A stretch of DNA of 64,000 nt from CBDCCV01 sp965215025 (GCA_965215025.1 CBDCCV010000002.1:1550001-1614000); one strand, 5' to 3'. Counted from the first letter of the stretch, positions 1-10,000 are shown. Notes: generated by a model not told the origin, from the sequence alone. Program-made: numbers and translations.

Positions 1-678
1 GTCGCCAAGCGCGTCGTTGATGTCGCCGAGGTCGCCGTCATCACCGGTGAGGAAGGTCGTAGCCACGTTGTAGCGGTAGGCGAGCATCTGCCCGCCGACG
101 GAGAGCGTATAGCGGTCCAGGAGGCTGAACGTCACGCCCACGCCGCCGGTGGCGTAGATCGTCTCGGTGACGTCGCGGTTGTCGGGGTCGATCTCGAGGA
201 TGCCGGCGCCGACGGAGACGTAGGGGAGGAACTCCGCCGCGTCGCCCACGCCGCTGCCGAGGTTGAGCTTGATCTGCGCGCCGTAGCGCTTGAGGTCCAC
301 GTCGCGCGCGTCGAGGCCGTCGAGCGCGTCCAGGATGGCCTGCTGTCGGTCCGAGGCGTTGTCGATGGAGAAGTTGCTGAAGTCCGTCTGCGCGCTGCGG
401 TTGAGCAGGTACACGCCGCTCAAGGTGAGGTACTGCCCGAAGCCGAGGCCGACCTCGCCGCCGTAGAGGAAGCCGTTTTCAAGGCCGCCGTTGTTGCCCC
501 CGAGGAAATCGTTCTCGAAGAGCACGTACTCCCCCGTGGGCGAGAGCGTGTAGCTGATGCCGTCCACCTGTGCCTGAGCCGGCGCGGCGGCGAGCGCGAA
601 GAGGAGCAGGCCCAGCAGGAGCGCCGCGCCCGCGCGGAGCACACCACGCGGGGCGGCCTTCGTATCGCCGTGTGTCAT
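1..678 (-). CDS. Outer-membrane beta-barrel protein (C-terminus off the window)
   Basis: The frame is open from an ATG at 676-678 to the window edge, giving 226 codons without a stop. Residues 1-36 form a classic signal peptide: charged start, long Ala/Leu core, then APAQAQ. The mature part alternates short Gly-rich turns with amphipathic strands (for example GEYVLFENDFLGG, YGGEVGLGFGQYLTLSGVYL, LPYVSVGAGILEI, YATGGVGVTFSLLDRYTLSVGG), which is what small 8-10 strand outer-membrane barrels look like. I cannot name the family. It faces the same way as the lipoprotein at 801-1358, with 122 bp between the lipoprotein stop and this start, so the two may be co-transcribed. Confidence 0.75.
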   Translation of the reverse strand, partial: MTHGDTKAAPRGVLRAGAALLLGLLLFALAAAPAQAQVDGISYTLSPTGEYVLFENDFLGGNNGGLENGFLYGGEVGLGFGQYLTLSGVYLLNRSAQTDFSNFSIDNASDRQQAILDALDGLDARDVDLKRYGAQIKLNLGSGVGDAAEFLPYVSVGAGILEIDPDNRDVTETIYATGGVGVTFSLLDRYTLSVGGQMLAYRYNVATTFLTGDDGDLGDINDALGD

Positions 679-800
679 AGGTTGGCTTCGGGGTTGCGTG
701 ATGCGAGGGAGCATAGGTCAAGAAGGTGGTTGGGTGAGGGCGCGCCGGGGGCAGAGGCCGCGCTCTAAAAGCGGCGGCGGTACGCTTTTACGAGTCCTGC

Positions 801-1358
801 TCATTCAGACTTGTTTAGAGCGATGACGAGCTGACCGCTGGCCGAGGTAATGCCGGTGTACTGCCGCTCGCCTTCGGGGATGCCGAGACGATCCTCGTAC
901 TCCTCCAGGTTGACGCCCGAGCGTTCGCGCTCGACCGAGAGCATGGCGCCACCGTTCTCGATGTTGAGCCGCAGCGTCCCAGGCAAAAGCAACTCCTCCG
1001 GGTTGTCGTCCCCGCTGAAGCTGAGGCGGACCTCACCCCCGTCTACGTCAATCTCGCCCCCGATGAGGCGGCGGATGTTGTCGCCAGGAACCTTGTACTC
1101 GAGATCAAACGTGCCCCGGCGGCCGATGACGTTGAGAAAGGTGCTGCTCGCGTTGACCTGCGAGAGGATGTTGGCCGTGGGCAGGTTCGGGTTCGCCGGG
1201 CGGAATTCGAAAGTGCTGAACGTGTAGCGGCCGTCGAGGTCCTCGACGTCCACGTCGTCATCGTCGCCGTTCGAGTCGCAGGCGGCGAAGGCGAAAAGGC
1301 TCAAAAGAAGGAGGGCGCTTCCAAGAACAGAGCGGCGCAGGACAGCTAGAGTGCTCAT
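801..1358 (-). CDS. Hypothetical lipoprotein
   Basis: A 185-residue protein. I chose the ATG at 1356-1358, not the upstream one at 1421, because it puts a lipoprotein signal directly at the N-terminus: RR, hydrophobic core, lipobox FAAC with Cys27, then an acidic Asp-rich linker. The mature domain (about 40-185) is predicted beta-rich and resembles lipocalin-like or other small periplasmic beta proteins, but no family motif is recognisable. It lies upstream of the partial outer-membrane barrel on the same strand and is divergent from the lipoprotein at 1808. Location is probably the periplasmic face of a membrane or the cell surface; function unknown. Confidence 0.7.
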   Translation of the reverse strand: MSTLAVLRRSVLGSALLLLSLFAFAACDSNGDDDDVDVEDLDGRYTFSTFEFRPANPNLPTANILSQVNASSTFLNVIGRRGTFDLEYKVPGDNIRRLIGGEIDVDGGEVRLSFSGDDNPEELLLPGTLRLNIENGGAMLSVERERSGVNLEEYEDRLGIPEGERQYTGITSASGQLVIALNKSE

Positions 1359-1807
1359 GGGTAGATGCGGGTAGTTTTTTCGAGAAAGGGCAGGCCCGCG
1401 TGCGCTGAGCCGAACCTGCAACGACCAATCTAACGGTGTCTTTCCGGGACGTGTGCAACCCCTTTGTAATTATTAAGGGTAAGCAAGCGATGCTTAACTA
1501 GCGAAGAAAAAGCGCACATTTTCTTCGGCGCCTTGCCGGGGCAAAGCCGGGCCTCTAACCGCGTCCGTCCTCAGAGGTTCAGGGGGGCGGGGAATTACCC
1601 TACAGGCTTGCCGCCCGCTCAGCGGTAGTATTTACCGACGAGATCACTTTTTTACAACACTTCTTCCGCTTTTCGTGTGGCGGCTTCTCCGCTGCTAAGA
1701 CGTTTGCGGCGCACAGGGCGGCTTTAGGACGCGGCAGCGCTCGTCTGGCACAGTCAATGCGCACCCGTTGGGCGTCTCCCAAGCTCTCTTTATCCGCCCC
1801 TCTTCCT
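1359..1807. other. Divergent intergenic region, 449 bp
   Basis: No convincing gene. It separates two divergently transcribed lipoprotein genes and must hold both promoters. It contains an AT-rich island (about 1455-1500), unusual in this GC-rich sequence, with a small hairpin TAAGCA/TGCTTA at about 1480-1496. On the minus strand TAGATTGG (1425-1432) with TTGC 22 bp upstream (1455-1458) weakly resembles the Bacteroidota TTTG/TAnnTTTG promoter; this is only a candidate. Confidence 0.4.
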
Positions 1808-3322
1808 ATGCGCAGCACTACGGTACGCCTGATTTATCTCTTCGCCTTTGCCCTCTTGATGGGCCTCCTCAGCGCCGGCTGCGACGCCATGGGCGAAGAG
1901 GACACCAGCGGCACCTTCTTCCTGAAGGGTCAGGTCCTGAACGCCGAGACGAACAACCCCGTCCCCGGCGCCGTCGTGCGCGCGGCCTCGCGCCGGGGCG
2001 TAGCGCTCGAAACGGTTGAGACCGGCCCCGAGGGCCGCTACGACTTTGCCGTGGAGATCGACTCCACGATGGAGCTGCAGGTCACGGCTACGAAGGACGG
2101 CATCACGAGCGACCTGCGCACGGTGCTCGCCAAGGCCGGCGAGGTCAAGGACATGCCCGACTTGCAAATCGCCCAGATCGAGGAGCCGGAGCCGGAGCCG
2201 GGCCGCCCCTCGAACATCAGGCTGCTCGAGGTCTCGCCGCAGAGCATCTCGGTTAAAGAAAGCGGCGGCACCGAAGTGGCCAACCTCACCTTCCAGGTGA
2301 CCGACTCGACCGGGCGCGCCATCTCGCTCGACGCGCAGACGCCCGTGCGCTTTTCCCTGGCGCGCAACCCTGGCGACGGCGCCTTCGTCGCTCCCGAGGT
2401 GGCCACAACGGACAACAGCGGCAAGGTCACCGTGAACCTCTCGAGCGGCGCGCGCGCCGGCGTGGTCCAGATCCTGGCCGAGGCCGAGGCCGAGGGCCGC
2501 ACGATCCGCTCGAAGCCCGTGAGCGTGACCGTCCACGGCGGGCTTCCGGACGAGGACCACTTCACGCTCGGCCCGGCGCAGTTCAACTTCCCCGGCCTGC
2601 GCACCAACGGCTTGACCAACCCCATCAGCGTGATCGTGGGCGACGTGTACAGCAACCCCGTCAAGCCCGGCACCGCCGTGTACTTCGACACCGATGCGGG
2701 CGTGATCGAAGGCTCGGCCCTGACCGACGCGCAAGGGCGCGGCACGGTGGACCTGATCTCGGCGCGGCCGTACCCGGCCCGCGGCATCGGCGTCATCACC
2801 GCGCACACGGCCGACAGCAGCCAGGCCCCCATCTCGCAGCAGATTGCCGTCATCTTCTCGGACGTGCCCGAGGTAGAGGTCACTCCAACGCGCGCCGTCC
2901 TTGACGAGACGTACACGCTCACGCTCACGGACCGCCACGGCAACCCGTTGGCGCCGGGCACGCAGATCAGCGTGCGCGCCGAGGGCACCAAGGTCAAGGC
3001 CACCGGCAACGTCAGCGTCACCCTCGACGACCCCGGCTTCGCCGATCAGAACGGCGACGGCGACGCGCTCGACTACGAGGACGTGCGCCGCGGCCCCGGC
3101 ATCACCGAGTTCACCTTCCGCGCCGTCGAGGACCGCGAGGTGGACGAGGACGGCTTCCCCGATCTCAAGACAATCACCGTCATCATTAGTGGTCCGAACG
3201 GGCGCGTCGAGATCGTCCTCACCGAAAAGGGCAACGCTGCCAACAGCGTCACCACGCCCACCGAGGGCGCGCGCGTCGAGATGCGCGGCAGCGCCGCCGT
3301 GGTCCACGCCCCGGTCCGGTAG
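1808..3322 (+). CDS. Lipoprotein with carboxypeptidase-regulatory and Ig-like (Big_1) domains
   Basis: A 504-residue surface or periplasmic lipoprotein. The start at 1808 puts the lipobox SAGC with Cys25 after one hydrophobic helix; an upstream ATG at 1757 would bury it. Residues about 38-120 match a carboxypeptidase-regulatory-like (CarboxypepD_reg) fold (VLNAETNNPVPGAVVRA then YDFAVEIDSTMELQVTAT). Two Ig-like repeats of the invasin/Big_1 kind follow (about 150-255 and 260-365), the second with VGDVYSNPVKPGTAVYF and a TDAQGRGTVDL turn. A third beta-rich segment fills the C-terminus. Such proteins are usually structural or adhesive; no catalytic residues are seen. A terminator hairpin follows 26 bp after the TAG stop. 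Confidence 0.8.
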   Translation: MRSTTVRLIYLFAFALLMGLLSAGCDAMGEEDTSGTFFLKGQVLNAETNNPVPGAVVRAASRRGVALETVETGPEGRYDFAVEIDSTMELQVTATKDGITSDLRTVLAKAGEVKDMPDLQIAQIEEPEPEPGRPSNIRLLEVSPQSISVKESGGTEVANLTFQVTDSTGRAISLDAQTPVRFSLARNPGDGAFVAPEVATTDNSGKVTVNLSSGARAGVVQILAEAEAEGRTIRSKPVSVTVHGGLPDEDHFTLGPAQFNFPGLRTNGLTNPISVIVGDVYSNPVKPGTAVYFDTDAGVIEGSALTDAQGRGTVDLISARPYPARGIGVITAHTADSSQAPISQQIAVIFSDVPEVEVTPTRAVLDETYTLTLTDRHGNPLAPGTQISVRAEGTKVKATGNVSVTLDDPGFADQNGDGDALDYEDVRRGPGITEFTFRAVEDREVDEDGFPDLKTITVIISGPNGRVEIVLTEKGNAANSVTTPTEGARVEMRGSAAVVHAPVR

Positions 3323-3347
3323 GCGGGCTTCGCTCCTACTCCACGTT

Positions 3348-3382
3348 CCGGCTCGGCCGCTCCAAGCGGTCGGGCCGGTTTT
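3348..3382 (+). terminator. Rho-independent terminator
   Basis: An interrupted stem (CCGGC-CGGCCGCT paired with AGCGGTCG-GCCGG, tiny loop) is followed by TTTTGCTTT. It lies 26 bp after the stop of the Ig-like lipoprotein and before the MOSC gene. Confidence 0.7.
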
Positions 3383-3501
3383 GCTTTGGGCCGGCTTGGC
3401 GGGCAGGCCGCGAACCTCGGGCGCAGCGCGTTGTTGGGGACTTCTTGGCCGGCTCGGCAAGCGCCCGGCCCTTCGGGTTTTGCGCCTTTCGGAAAGCTGC
3501 T

Positions 3502-3969
3502 ATGCAGAGCGGAACCGTCCTCGGTCTTTTCATCGCGCCGGAGGCGGGCGCGCCCATGCAGCCGGTCGAGGCCGTGCGCGCGGTGCCAGGGCGCGGCCTC
3601 GAAGGCGACCGCTATTTTTTCGGCGAGGGGGCCTTTTCGCGCTGGCCGGGACCGCGCCGCGAGGTCTCCCTCATCGCCGAAGAGGACCTGGAAACGATGG
3701 CGCGCGAGACGGGCCTCGTCCTCGCGCCCTCGGAGAGCCGCCGCAACGTGCTCACGCGCGGCGTGCCGCTCCGCCAGCTCCGCCGCCGCGCCGCGTTCAG
3801 CATCGGCGAAGTGCGGCTGCGGGGGCTGCGCCCGTGTCCGCCGTGCCGCCGCCTGGAGCGGCTCACCGGGCGCGACGGCCTCGTCGAGGCGCTCACCCAT
3901 CGCGGCGGCCTGCGCGCACAGATCCTCACCGAGGGCACCCTGCACGTGGGCGACGCCGTTCGATTTTAG
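3502..3969 (+). CDS. MOSC domain-containing protein
   Basis: A 155-residue cytoplasmic protein. The ATG at 3502 follows a purine-rich GGAAAG; the longer frame from 3445 adds only low-complexity sequence. MOSC features are present: an N-terminal strand leading to VPGRGLEGDRYFF, then VSLIAEEDLETM, the RRNVLTRGVPL segment, and a cysteine motif RPCPPC (about residues 110-115) before LERLTGRDGLVEAL and RGGLRAQIL. Cysteine-containing MOSC domains (YiiM-like, molybdenum cofactor sulfurase C-termini) bind or transfer sulfur from molybdenum cofactor; the substrate here cannot be told. No molybdopterin genes lie nearby. Confidence 0.85.
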   Translation: MQSGTVLGLFIAPEAGAPMQPVEAVRAVPGRGLEGDRYFFGEGAFSRWPGPRREVSLIAEEDLETMARETGLVLAPSESRRNVLTRGVPLRQLRRRAAFSIGEVRLRGLRPCPPCRRLERLTGRDGLVEALTHRGGLRAQILTEGTLHVGDAVRF

Positions 3970-3995
3970 ATTTCGGATTTTCGATTTTGGATTCG
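3962..3995. repeat. AT-rich GATTTT short tandem motif
   Basis: Degenerate tandem copies of GATTTTNGGATT overlap the end of the MOSC gene and precede the dipeptidase. A very similar block lies at 44373-44406. Confidence 0.5.
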
Positions 3996-4027
3996 TCTCC
4001 CTTCACGGCGAACCCTCGCACCGGCGT

Positions 4028-5392
4028 ATGCGCCCCCTTGCTCCTCTCCTCCCGCTCGCCCTCGCGCTGCTCCTCGCGGCCTGCCAACCCGAGAGCCGCG
4101 CCTCGGAGCAGCACCCCGCCGGGGCGCCCCCTGGCACCGCGCGCGCCGACACCGTACGCGCCGACAGCTCGGCCCACGCGCTGTCGTCCATCAGCGGAAT
4201 GACCGACGGCGGCGCGGTGCGCATCCCCGCCCGCTACCGCGCCCTCCACCGCGACGACTCGCTCTGGCAAGAGGCGTTGCGCATCCACTACGACGCCCTC
4301 GTCGTGGACGGGCACCTCGACACGCCCACGCTCATGCTCGACGAGGGGTACGACCTCGGCCGGCGCCACCAAAGCCACGAAGCGCACGCCGATCTCCCAC
4401 GCATGGAAGAGGGCGGCCTCGACGCGGCGTTCTTCTCCATCTACGTCGCGCCCGGCTACGGTGAGGGGGCCGGCGCCGTGGCCCGCGCCCGCCGCGAGAT
4501 CGCCGAGGTCAAGCGCCAGCTCGCCCGCTACGACACGCTGGCCGCCCTGGCTACCACGGCCGCCGAGGTGCGCCGCCTCGCCCGCGAGGGCAGGAAGGCC
4601 ATCCTCCTCGGCCTCGAAGGGGGGCACGCCCTGGCTGCCTCGTCCGACACGCTGCGCGCCCTGCGCGACCTCGGCATCCGCTACGTCACCCTCACGCACA
4701 TCAACACGAACGCCTTAGCCGACGCCTCGCAGAGCCGCGCGCGCCACGGCGGCCTCAGCGAGAAGGGCCGCCAGATGGTGCGGGCGATGAACGACCTCGG
4801 CGTCCTCGTGGACCTCTCGCACGTCTCGGATTCGACGTTCTACGACGCGCTCAGAGTTAGCCGCGCGCCGGTGATTCTTTCGCACTCCTCCGCGCGCGCG
4901 CTCACGCCCGGCGTGCGCAACGTCAGCGACGCCATGCTGCGCGCCCTGGCCGAGAACGGCGGCGTGATCATGATCAACTTCTTCGACGCCGTGGTGAACC
5001 CGCACCTGGATGAGGAGGTCATGGCCGAGGCCAAGCGGCGTCTCCAAGCGCGCGGGCAGGGCCTGGGCAGCCTCTGGAGCGCCGTCTACGAGGTGAAGCG
5101 CGAACGCGGCCTCCCCGGCGCCACGCTCGATGACGTGGTAGATCACATCGACCACGCCGTGCAGGTGGCCGGCGCCCGGCACGTGGGCCTCGGGTCGGAC
5201 TTCGACGGCGTCTTCGACCTGCCCGCCGGCCTCCAGGACGTGACGCGCCTGCCGTTTATCACGCACGCGCTTTTAGAGCGCGGCTACTCGGAAGAGGACC
5301 TTTACAAGATCCTTGGCGGCAACGCGCTGCGCGTTCTGCAAGAAGCCGAGGCGGCGGCGCGGCCGGTCCCGGAGCCGTCTTTGCAGCCGTGA
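4028..5392 (+). CDS. Membrane dipeptidase (peptidase M19) lipoprotein
   Basis: A 454-residue zinc dipeptidase of the renal dipeptidase (M19) family, which hydrolyses dipeptides including those with a C-terminal D-residue. The ATG at 4028 gives a lipobox LAAC (Cys19). Metal-site motifs occur in family order: DGHLDTP (His and Asp), LGLEGGHAL (bridging Glu), LVDLSHVSD and PVILSHSSAR (two His), and GLGSDFDGV (Asp). The C-terminus has the usual YSEEDLYKILGGNALRVL helix. Length is slightly above the family norm because of the signal and an Ala/Ser linker. Anchored outside the cytoplasm, it probably trims peptides for nutrition. The gene ends 60 bp before IS630 copy 1. Confidence 0.93.
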   Translation: MRPLAPLLPLALALLLAACQPESRASEQHPAGAPPGTARADTVRADSSAHALSSISGMTDGGAVRIPARYRALHRDDSLWQEALRIHYDALVVDGHLDTPTLMLDEGYDLGRRHQSHEAHADLPRMEEGGLDAAFFSIYVAPGYGEGAGAVARARREIAEVKRQLARYDTLAALATTAAEVRRLAREGRKAILLGLEGGHALAASSDTLRALRDLGIRYVTLTHINTNALADASQSRARHGGLSEKGRQMVRAMNDLGVLVDLSHVSDSTFYDALRVSRAPVILSHSSARALTPGVRNVSDAMLRALAENGGVIMINFFDAVVNPHLDEEVMAEAKRRLQARGQGLGSLWSAVYEVKRERGLPGATLDDVVDHIDHAVQVAGARHVGLGSDFDGVFDLPAGLQDVTRLPFITHALLERGYSEEDLYKILGGNALRVLQEAEAAARPVPEPSLQP

Positions 5393-5425
5393 GCAGGCGC
5401 GAGCGTAGAGCTGCTGAATTAAAGA

Positions 5426-5439
5426 AACCCAAGTTGTGA
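5426..5439. repeat. Left arm of a 14-bp inverted repeat enclosing IS copy 1
   Basis: AACCCAAGTTGTGA, the exact reverse complement of 6749-6762. The pair brackets both IS630 copy 1 and the REP-like element. Confidence 0.6.
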
Positions 5440-5452
5440 GGTATGCTATGTA

Positions 5453-6567
5453 GGACGACGAAAGAACGTTAACGGAGACCGGCCATCTTGAGCGCCGCTG
5501 CTGGCGTAAGCTCGTCGAAGAACTGCCGGCAGGCTTCCCGAAGCGCGCCGAGGCTGCGTTCGAGGTTGGCCGCGACGGTGTTCTTAAGTTCGCGCCAGAG
5601 GTCCTCCACCGGGTTGTCCTCAGGCGAGCGCTTGGGCAAGAGCACCGTCTCGATGCGCTCGTGCCGGGCAACCATCTTCTCGACAGCCTGCGAGGTGTGC
5701 CACCGCGCGCGCTCCCACACCAGCAAGGTAGTGCCCTCGACCTCTGCGAGCACTTGCTCCAAGAAGGCCTTTGTGTACTCGGACTTGCCCTTCGGGTACG
5801 CCTCGGTGATCGTCTCTGCGGTTGCGATATCGAGCGCGCCCTAGAGACAGAGCTTGTCGTTGGACTCCGGCACGTCCACGCTCCACTGCTCGCCTCTGGG
5901 CATCCACATCCGCCTGAGCGGCGGGAAGCGCTTAAGCTCCGTCTCGTCCTCGAAGAGAATGCTCGTCTGTGCGCCAGCCGTGGCAACGGCTTCCACGAGC
6001 GCGCGCGCATGCTCGGCGTAATCCGGATCCGGCGGCAGCTCGCGGCGCGGACGCTTCCAACTGAACTGGAGTCGGCGCAAGGCGCGCCGCACGGTCTCGG
6101 GATGGACCTCGACGCCGAGTTCCTCTTCGAGGTGGCGCGCCAGGCGCGGCGCCGTCCAGCGCGTGGCGTTGTAGCCCTCTTCGGTTGGCGGCTCTTCGAT
6201 GACGCGCTCAATCTCGTCTTGGGCCTCTTCATCGAGCTTCGGCGGTCGGCCCTCGCGCTCCTGGTCGCAAAGGCTCAGAGGGCCGCCCTCGTCGAAGCGA
6301 TCCATCCACTTGTAGACGGTCACGTCGGATGTGTCTTGGATCTCGGCGATCTCCTGTGCAGCGAAGGCTCTGGCCGAGAGCAGGACCATCTGCGCGCGCA
6401 TCGCCACGCGACCGATCTCTTCGCGCGTCATACGCTTGAGTTCTTCCTGCTCCTCCTGGTCTGGCGAACGAACCGTGCGGTGCGACATGGCGGTCGGGCT
6501 GTCTATCGTTGCAGGACCTACGCCCTGAGCCACACCCATCGCCATCGTTAGCGTTCTTCTGTTGTCC
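5453..6567 (-). mobile_element. IS630-family insertion sequence, copy 1 (1115 bp)
   Basis: Terminal inverted repeats match at 18 of 22 positions: GGACGACGAAAGAACG at the left end and GGACAACAGAAGAACG as the reverse complement of the right end, continuing into TTAACG and CTAACG. The element is bounded by TA on both sides (5451-5452 and 6568-6569), the target duplication expected of IS630/Tc1-mariner elements. By eye it is identical to the copy at 42338-43452, including every reading frame on both strands. It carries one transposase gene on the minus strand, interrupted by an in-frame TAG. Confidence 0.92.
5469..6545 (-). pseudogene. IS630 transposase with in-frame amber codon (copy 1)
   Basis: One frame runs from the ATG at 6543-6545 to the stop at 5469, broken only by TAG at 5841-5843 (codon 235 of 359). 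The upstream part has the helix-turn-helix (AQEIAEIQDTSDVTVYKWMDRF), a second DNA-binding region and the first catalytic Asp in ILFEDETELKR. After the amber the frame continues at once with GALDIATAETITEAYPKG, then WERARWHTSQ, where the second catalytic Asp is expected, then RSPEDNPVEDLW with the catalytic Glu. Full length suits IS630. A TTG at 5762 could restart translation but would give only the C-terminal part. The same stop is present in the second copy. Confidence 0.88.
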
Positions 6568-6588
6568 TACTTAGGAACGCCAGCATCC

Positions 6589-6737
6589 TGTCATGCCGAG
6601 CGAAGCCGAGGCATCCGGGCGGGCGCTAACGCCGTCTCAAGCGCAGACCCCTCCACGCCCACCCCAGGAGTACTTCTTCACTACTATGTTCAGGGCGCTC
6701 CGCTCCCCGCAGAGCGGGACAGACCCTCGGGATGACA
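6589..6737. repeat. REP-like element with TGTCAT...ATGACA ends (149 bp)
   Basis: The left end TGTCATGCCGAG and the reverse complement of the right end TGTCATCCCGAG match at 11 of 12 positions. The interior holds further CG-rich inverted segments. Non-coding repeats starting TGTCAT(C/G)CCGAGCG are known in many bacterial genomes; the assignment is by resemblance. Confidence 0.6.
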
Positions 6738-6748
6738 AACGGTGTAGG

Positions 6749-6762
6749 TCACAACTTGGGTT
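6749..6762. repeat. Right arm of a 14-bp inverted repeat
   Basis: TCACAACTTGGGTT, the exact reverse complement of 5426-5439, just after the REP-like element. Confidence 0.6.
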
Positions 6763-7036
6763 AAAGAATTGTAATGCACCGTATTTTCGTCAAGACGGGC
6801 GGCGCCTCCCGCTATCTTTTCTGCCGGTCCGCCGTCGTTGCTCCCCGCCGCTTACCCACGGTCCAGCTTCCACGTTGGGCCGCCCTCCTTCTCCGCGCCC
6901 CTGGACGCGGATCTGCCTTGACGGGCTGACGCGCCGATGGCTTTTTGGAGGTGCGGCAGAACGTCTGCCACCCGCGCGACCGCCTCTTCTTGCGCGCACG
7001 CTGCTTTTCACCAAAGCCATTAGCACTGCCCCCGTC

Positions 7037-10000
7037 ATGAAGCTGACCGTTACCCGCTGGCTTGTTCTCTTCTTCCTCGCGGCCCTGCCGGTCGGCACGG
7101 CTGCGGCGCAGGGCACCACGGCCTCGCTCGAAGGCAGCGTCGTGGACGAGGCCGGCGACCCGATCCCCGGCGCCAACGTCGTGGCCGTGCACGAGCCGAC
7201 GGGCACGCAGTACGGCGCCGCCACCAACCCGGAGGGGCGCTACCGCATCCTCAACATGCGCGTGGGCGGCCCCTACACCGTGACGGTCTCCTTCGTGGGC
7301 TACCGCACCGAGCAGGAGACGGGCCTGCGCCTGCAGCTCGACACCGAGCGCGCGCTCGACTTCGAGCTTGCTGACCAGGCGCGCGAGCTGGGCGCTGTGG
7401 AGGTCATCGCCGAGCGCAACGCCGTGATCAGCCCCAACCGCACGGGCACAGCCACGAACGTGAGCGAGGAGCAGATCGAGAGCCTGCCGACGATCTCGCG
7501 CAGCCTCTCGGACTTTGCGCGCCTCGTGCCGCAGGCCAGCGGCTCGGGCGGCTCCTCGAGCCTGGCCGGGCGCAACGACCGCTACAACTCCATCCAGATC
7601 GACGGCGCCACGCTGGACGACGTCTTCGGCCTCGGCGATGCCACGCCGGGGAGCCAGGCCGGCGCGCAGCCCATCAGCCTCGACGCCATTCAGGAGTTCA
7701 ACGTCAACATCGCCCCGTACGACGTGCGCCAGAGCGGCTTCACCGGCGGGCAGATCAACGCCATCACCAAAAGCGGCACGAACCAGTTTGAAGGCTCAGT
7801 CCGCCTGCGCCGCGGCTCGGAAAGCTTCACGGGCGACCTCAACGACATCGGCACGGGCGAGTTCGACCAGAACCTCATCGTGGGCACCCTCGGCGGGCCG
7901 ATCATCCAGGACAAGCTCTTCTTCTTCGTCAATGCCGAACTCAAGCGCGAGAACTCGCCCCTGGACACGCGCGTGGGCGCCGGCCTTGAAGGCACGAACG
8001 TCTTCGATGTGGACCGCGCCACGTTTGACGAGATTGCCGGCATCGCCGAGAGCGTGTACGGCTACGACGTGGGCGGCATCGACCCCTTTGACCAGCGCCA
8101 GGACGACGAGAAGTTTCTCGCCAAGCTCGACTGGAACATCAGCCAAGACCACCGCCTGACGCTGCGCCACAACTACGTCAACGCGCGCGACGACGACGGC
8201 ATCGGCCGGGGCGATGAGGAGTTCGGCTTCGCCAACCGGCAGTACGTCTTCCGCTCAACGCAGAACTCGACCACGGCGCAGCTCAACTCCACCCTCTCGC
8301 CCAACGCCTACAACGAGGCGCGCCTCGTCTACACCCGCATCCGCGACCAGCGCGACGCCGAGGACGCGCTCTTCCCCGAGATCGAGTTCGACCTCGGCGG
8401 CGACCGGGAGATCTTTGCCGGCATCGACCGCTTCAGCCAGGCCAACCGCCTGGACCAGGACCTCGTCGAGATCGCCAACGACTTCACCTACATCGCCGGC
8501 GACCACACGCTCACGGTGGGCCTTGAGGGCAAGGGCTTCCGCTTCTCGAACCTTTTTATCCAGGACTTTGCCGGCAACTACGTGTTCGAGTCCTTCACGT
8601 ACGAGGACGCCGACGGCGAGGACGTGACCGTGAGCGCGGCGGAGGCCTTCCGGCGCGGCCAGCCCACGCGCTACCGCTACTCCTACGCCACGCCCGAGGC
8701 CGGCTCGGATCGGCCCGTGGCCGAGTTTACGGCCTACCAGCTTGGCGCCTACCTCCAGGACGAGTGGCAGCTGGGCGAGGACTTCCGCCTGACGGCCGGC
8801 CTGCGCCTGGACGTGCCCGTCCTGCCCCAGGACCCCACCTTCAACCGCACCGCCTTCGAGGCCTTTGGGCGCTCCACGGCCAACGTCGCCAGCGGCAACC
8901 CGCTCTTCTCTCCGCGCCTGGGCTTCAACTACGCGCGCGACTTCTTTGGCGAGGACGTTTGGGAGACGCAGATCCGCGGCGGCCTGGGCATCTTCAGCGG
9001 CGACCCGCCCTTTGTCTGGATCTCGAACCAGTACTCGAACACCGGCGCCGACCTCTTCCGCATCGACCAGAGCTTCACCCCCGCCGAGGCCTTCACCGAT
9101 GAGGACGGCAACTACGACCCCGGCGCGCGCTTCACGCCGACGACCCTCGGCGAGCGCCCGACCGAGCAGCCGCGCCCCGGCCAGGACAACGTCCTCTCGC
9201 CCATCCAGACGACCGAGATCAACCTCATCGCTGACGACTTCGACTACCCGCAGACCTTCCGCACGAACCTGGCCGTGGACCAGGAGCTGCCGCGCGGGTT
9301 CGTGGCCACGCTCGAAGGCCTTTATTCCAAGACGGCCAACGACGTCACCTTCCGCAACATCAACATCGTGCAGACGGGCACCTCGCGCTACGGGCGGCCC
9401 CTCTACGGCGGGCAGGTGTCCGAGCAGTTCACCAACGCCATCCTTTTGGAGAATACCAGCGAGGGCTACGAGTACAGCCTCACCGGGCAGCTTCAGCGCC
9501 GCGTCTCCACCGAGGGGCTGGGCGGCTCGGTTTCCTACACGTACAGCCACGCCGAGAGCGTCAACAACGGCACCTCCAGCCGCGCCATCTCCAACTGGCA
9601 GTTCAACGAGAACCTGGACGTGAACAACCCGCGCCTGGGCACGGCCGACTTCGAGGTGCGCCACCGCTTCCTGGGCACGCTCAACTACCGCCTCGAATGG
9701 AGCGACCTCGTGGGCGCCGACGGCGAGCGCCTCACCACCAACTTCGGCATCGTCTACGAAGGGCGCTCCGGCGAGCCGTTCTCGTGGATCTACAACGGCA
9801 ACGCCAACAGCGACACGCAGAGCCAGAACGACCTCGTCTTCGTCCCCGAAACCGAGCGCGACGTGATTCTGGAGAGCGACAACTGGGAGCTGATGAACGC
9901 CTTCATCGAAAGCGAGCCGGCGCTCGACGAGGCGCGCGGCACGGTCATCGAGCGCAACACGGCCCGCGCACCTTGGCAGAACCAGATTGACCTGCGCCTG

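Larger units (their letters stand above)
6568..7036. other. Leader region of the Oar-like receptor gene, 469 bp
   Basis: An open frame extends upstream of 7037 to 6593, but it lacks protein-like composition and crosses a repeat element, so I treat this as non-coding. It contains the REP-like element, the right arm of the 14-bp inverted repeat, an AT-rich patch (6755-6790) that may be the promoter area, and GC-rich sequence without recognisable genes. Confidence 0.5.

Noticed and set aside
5661..6551. 296-codon plus-strand frame inside IS630 copy 1 (and the same at 42546-43436)
   Set aside because: Antisense shadow of the transposase; no motif, and the minus strand carries HTH and DDE-like motifs.
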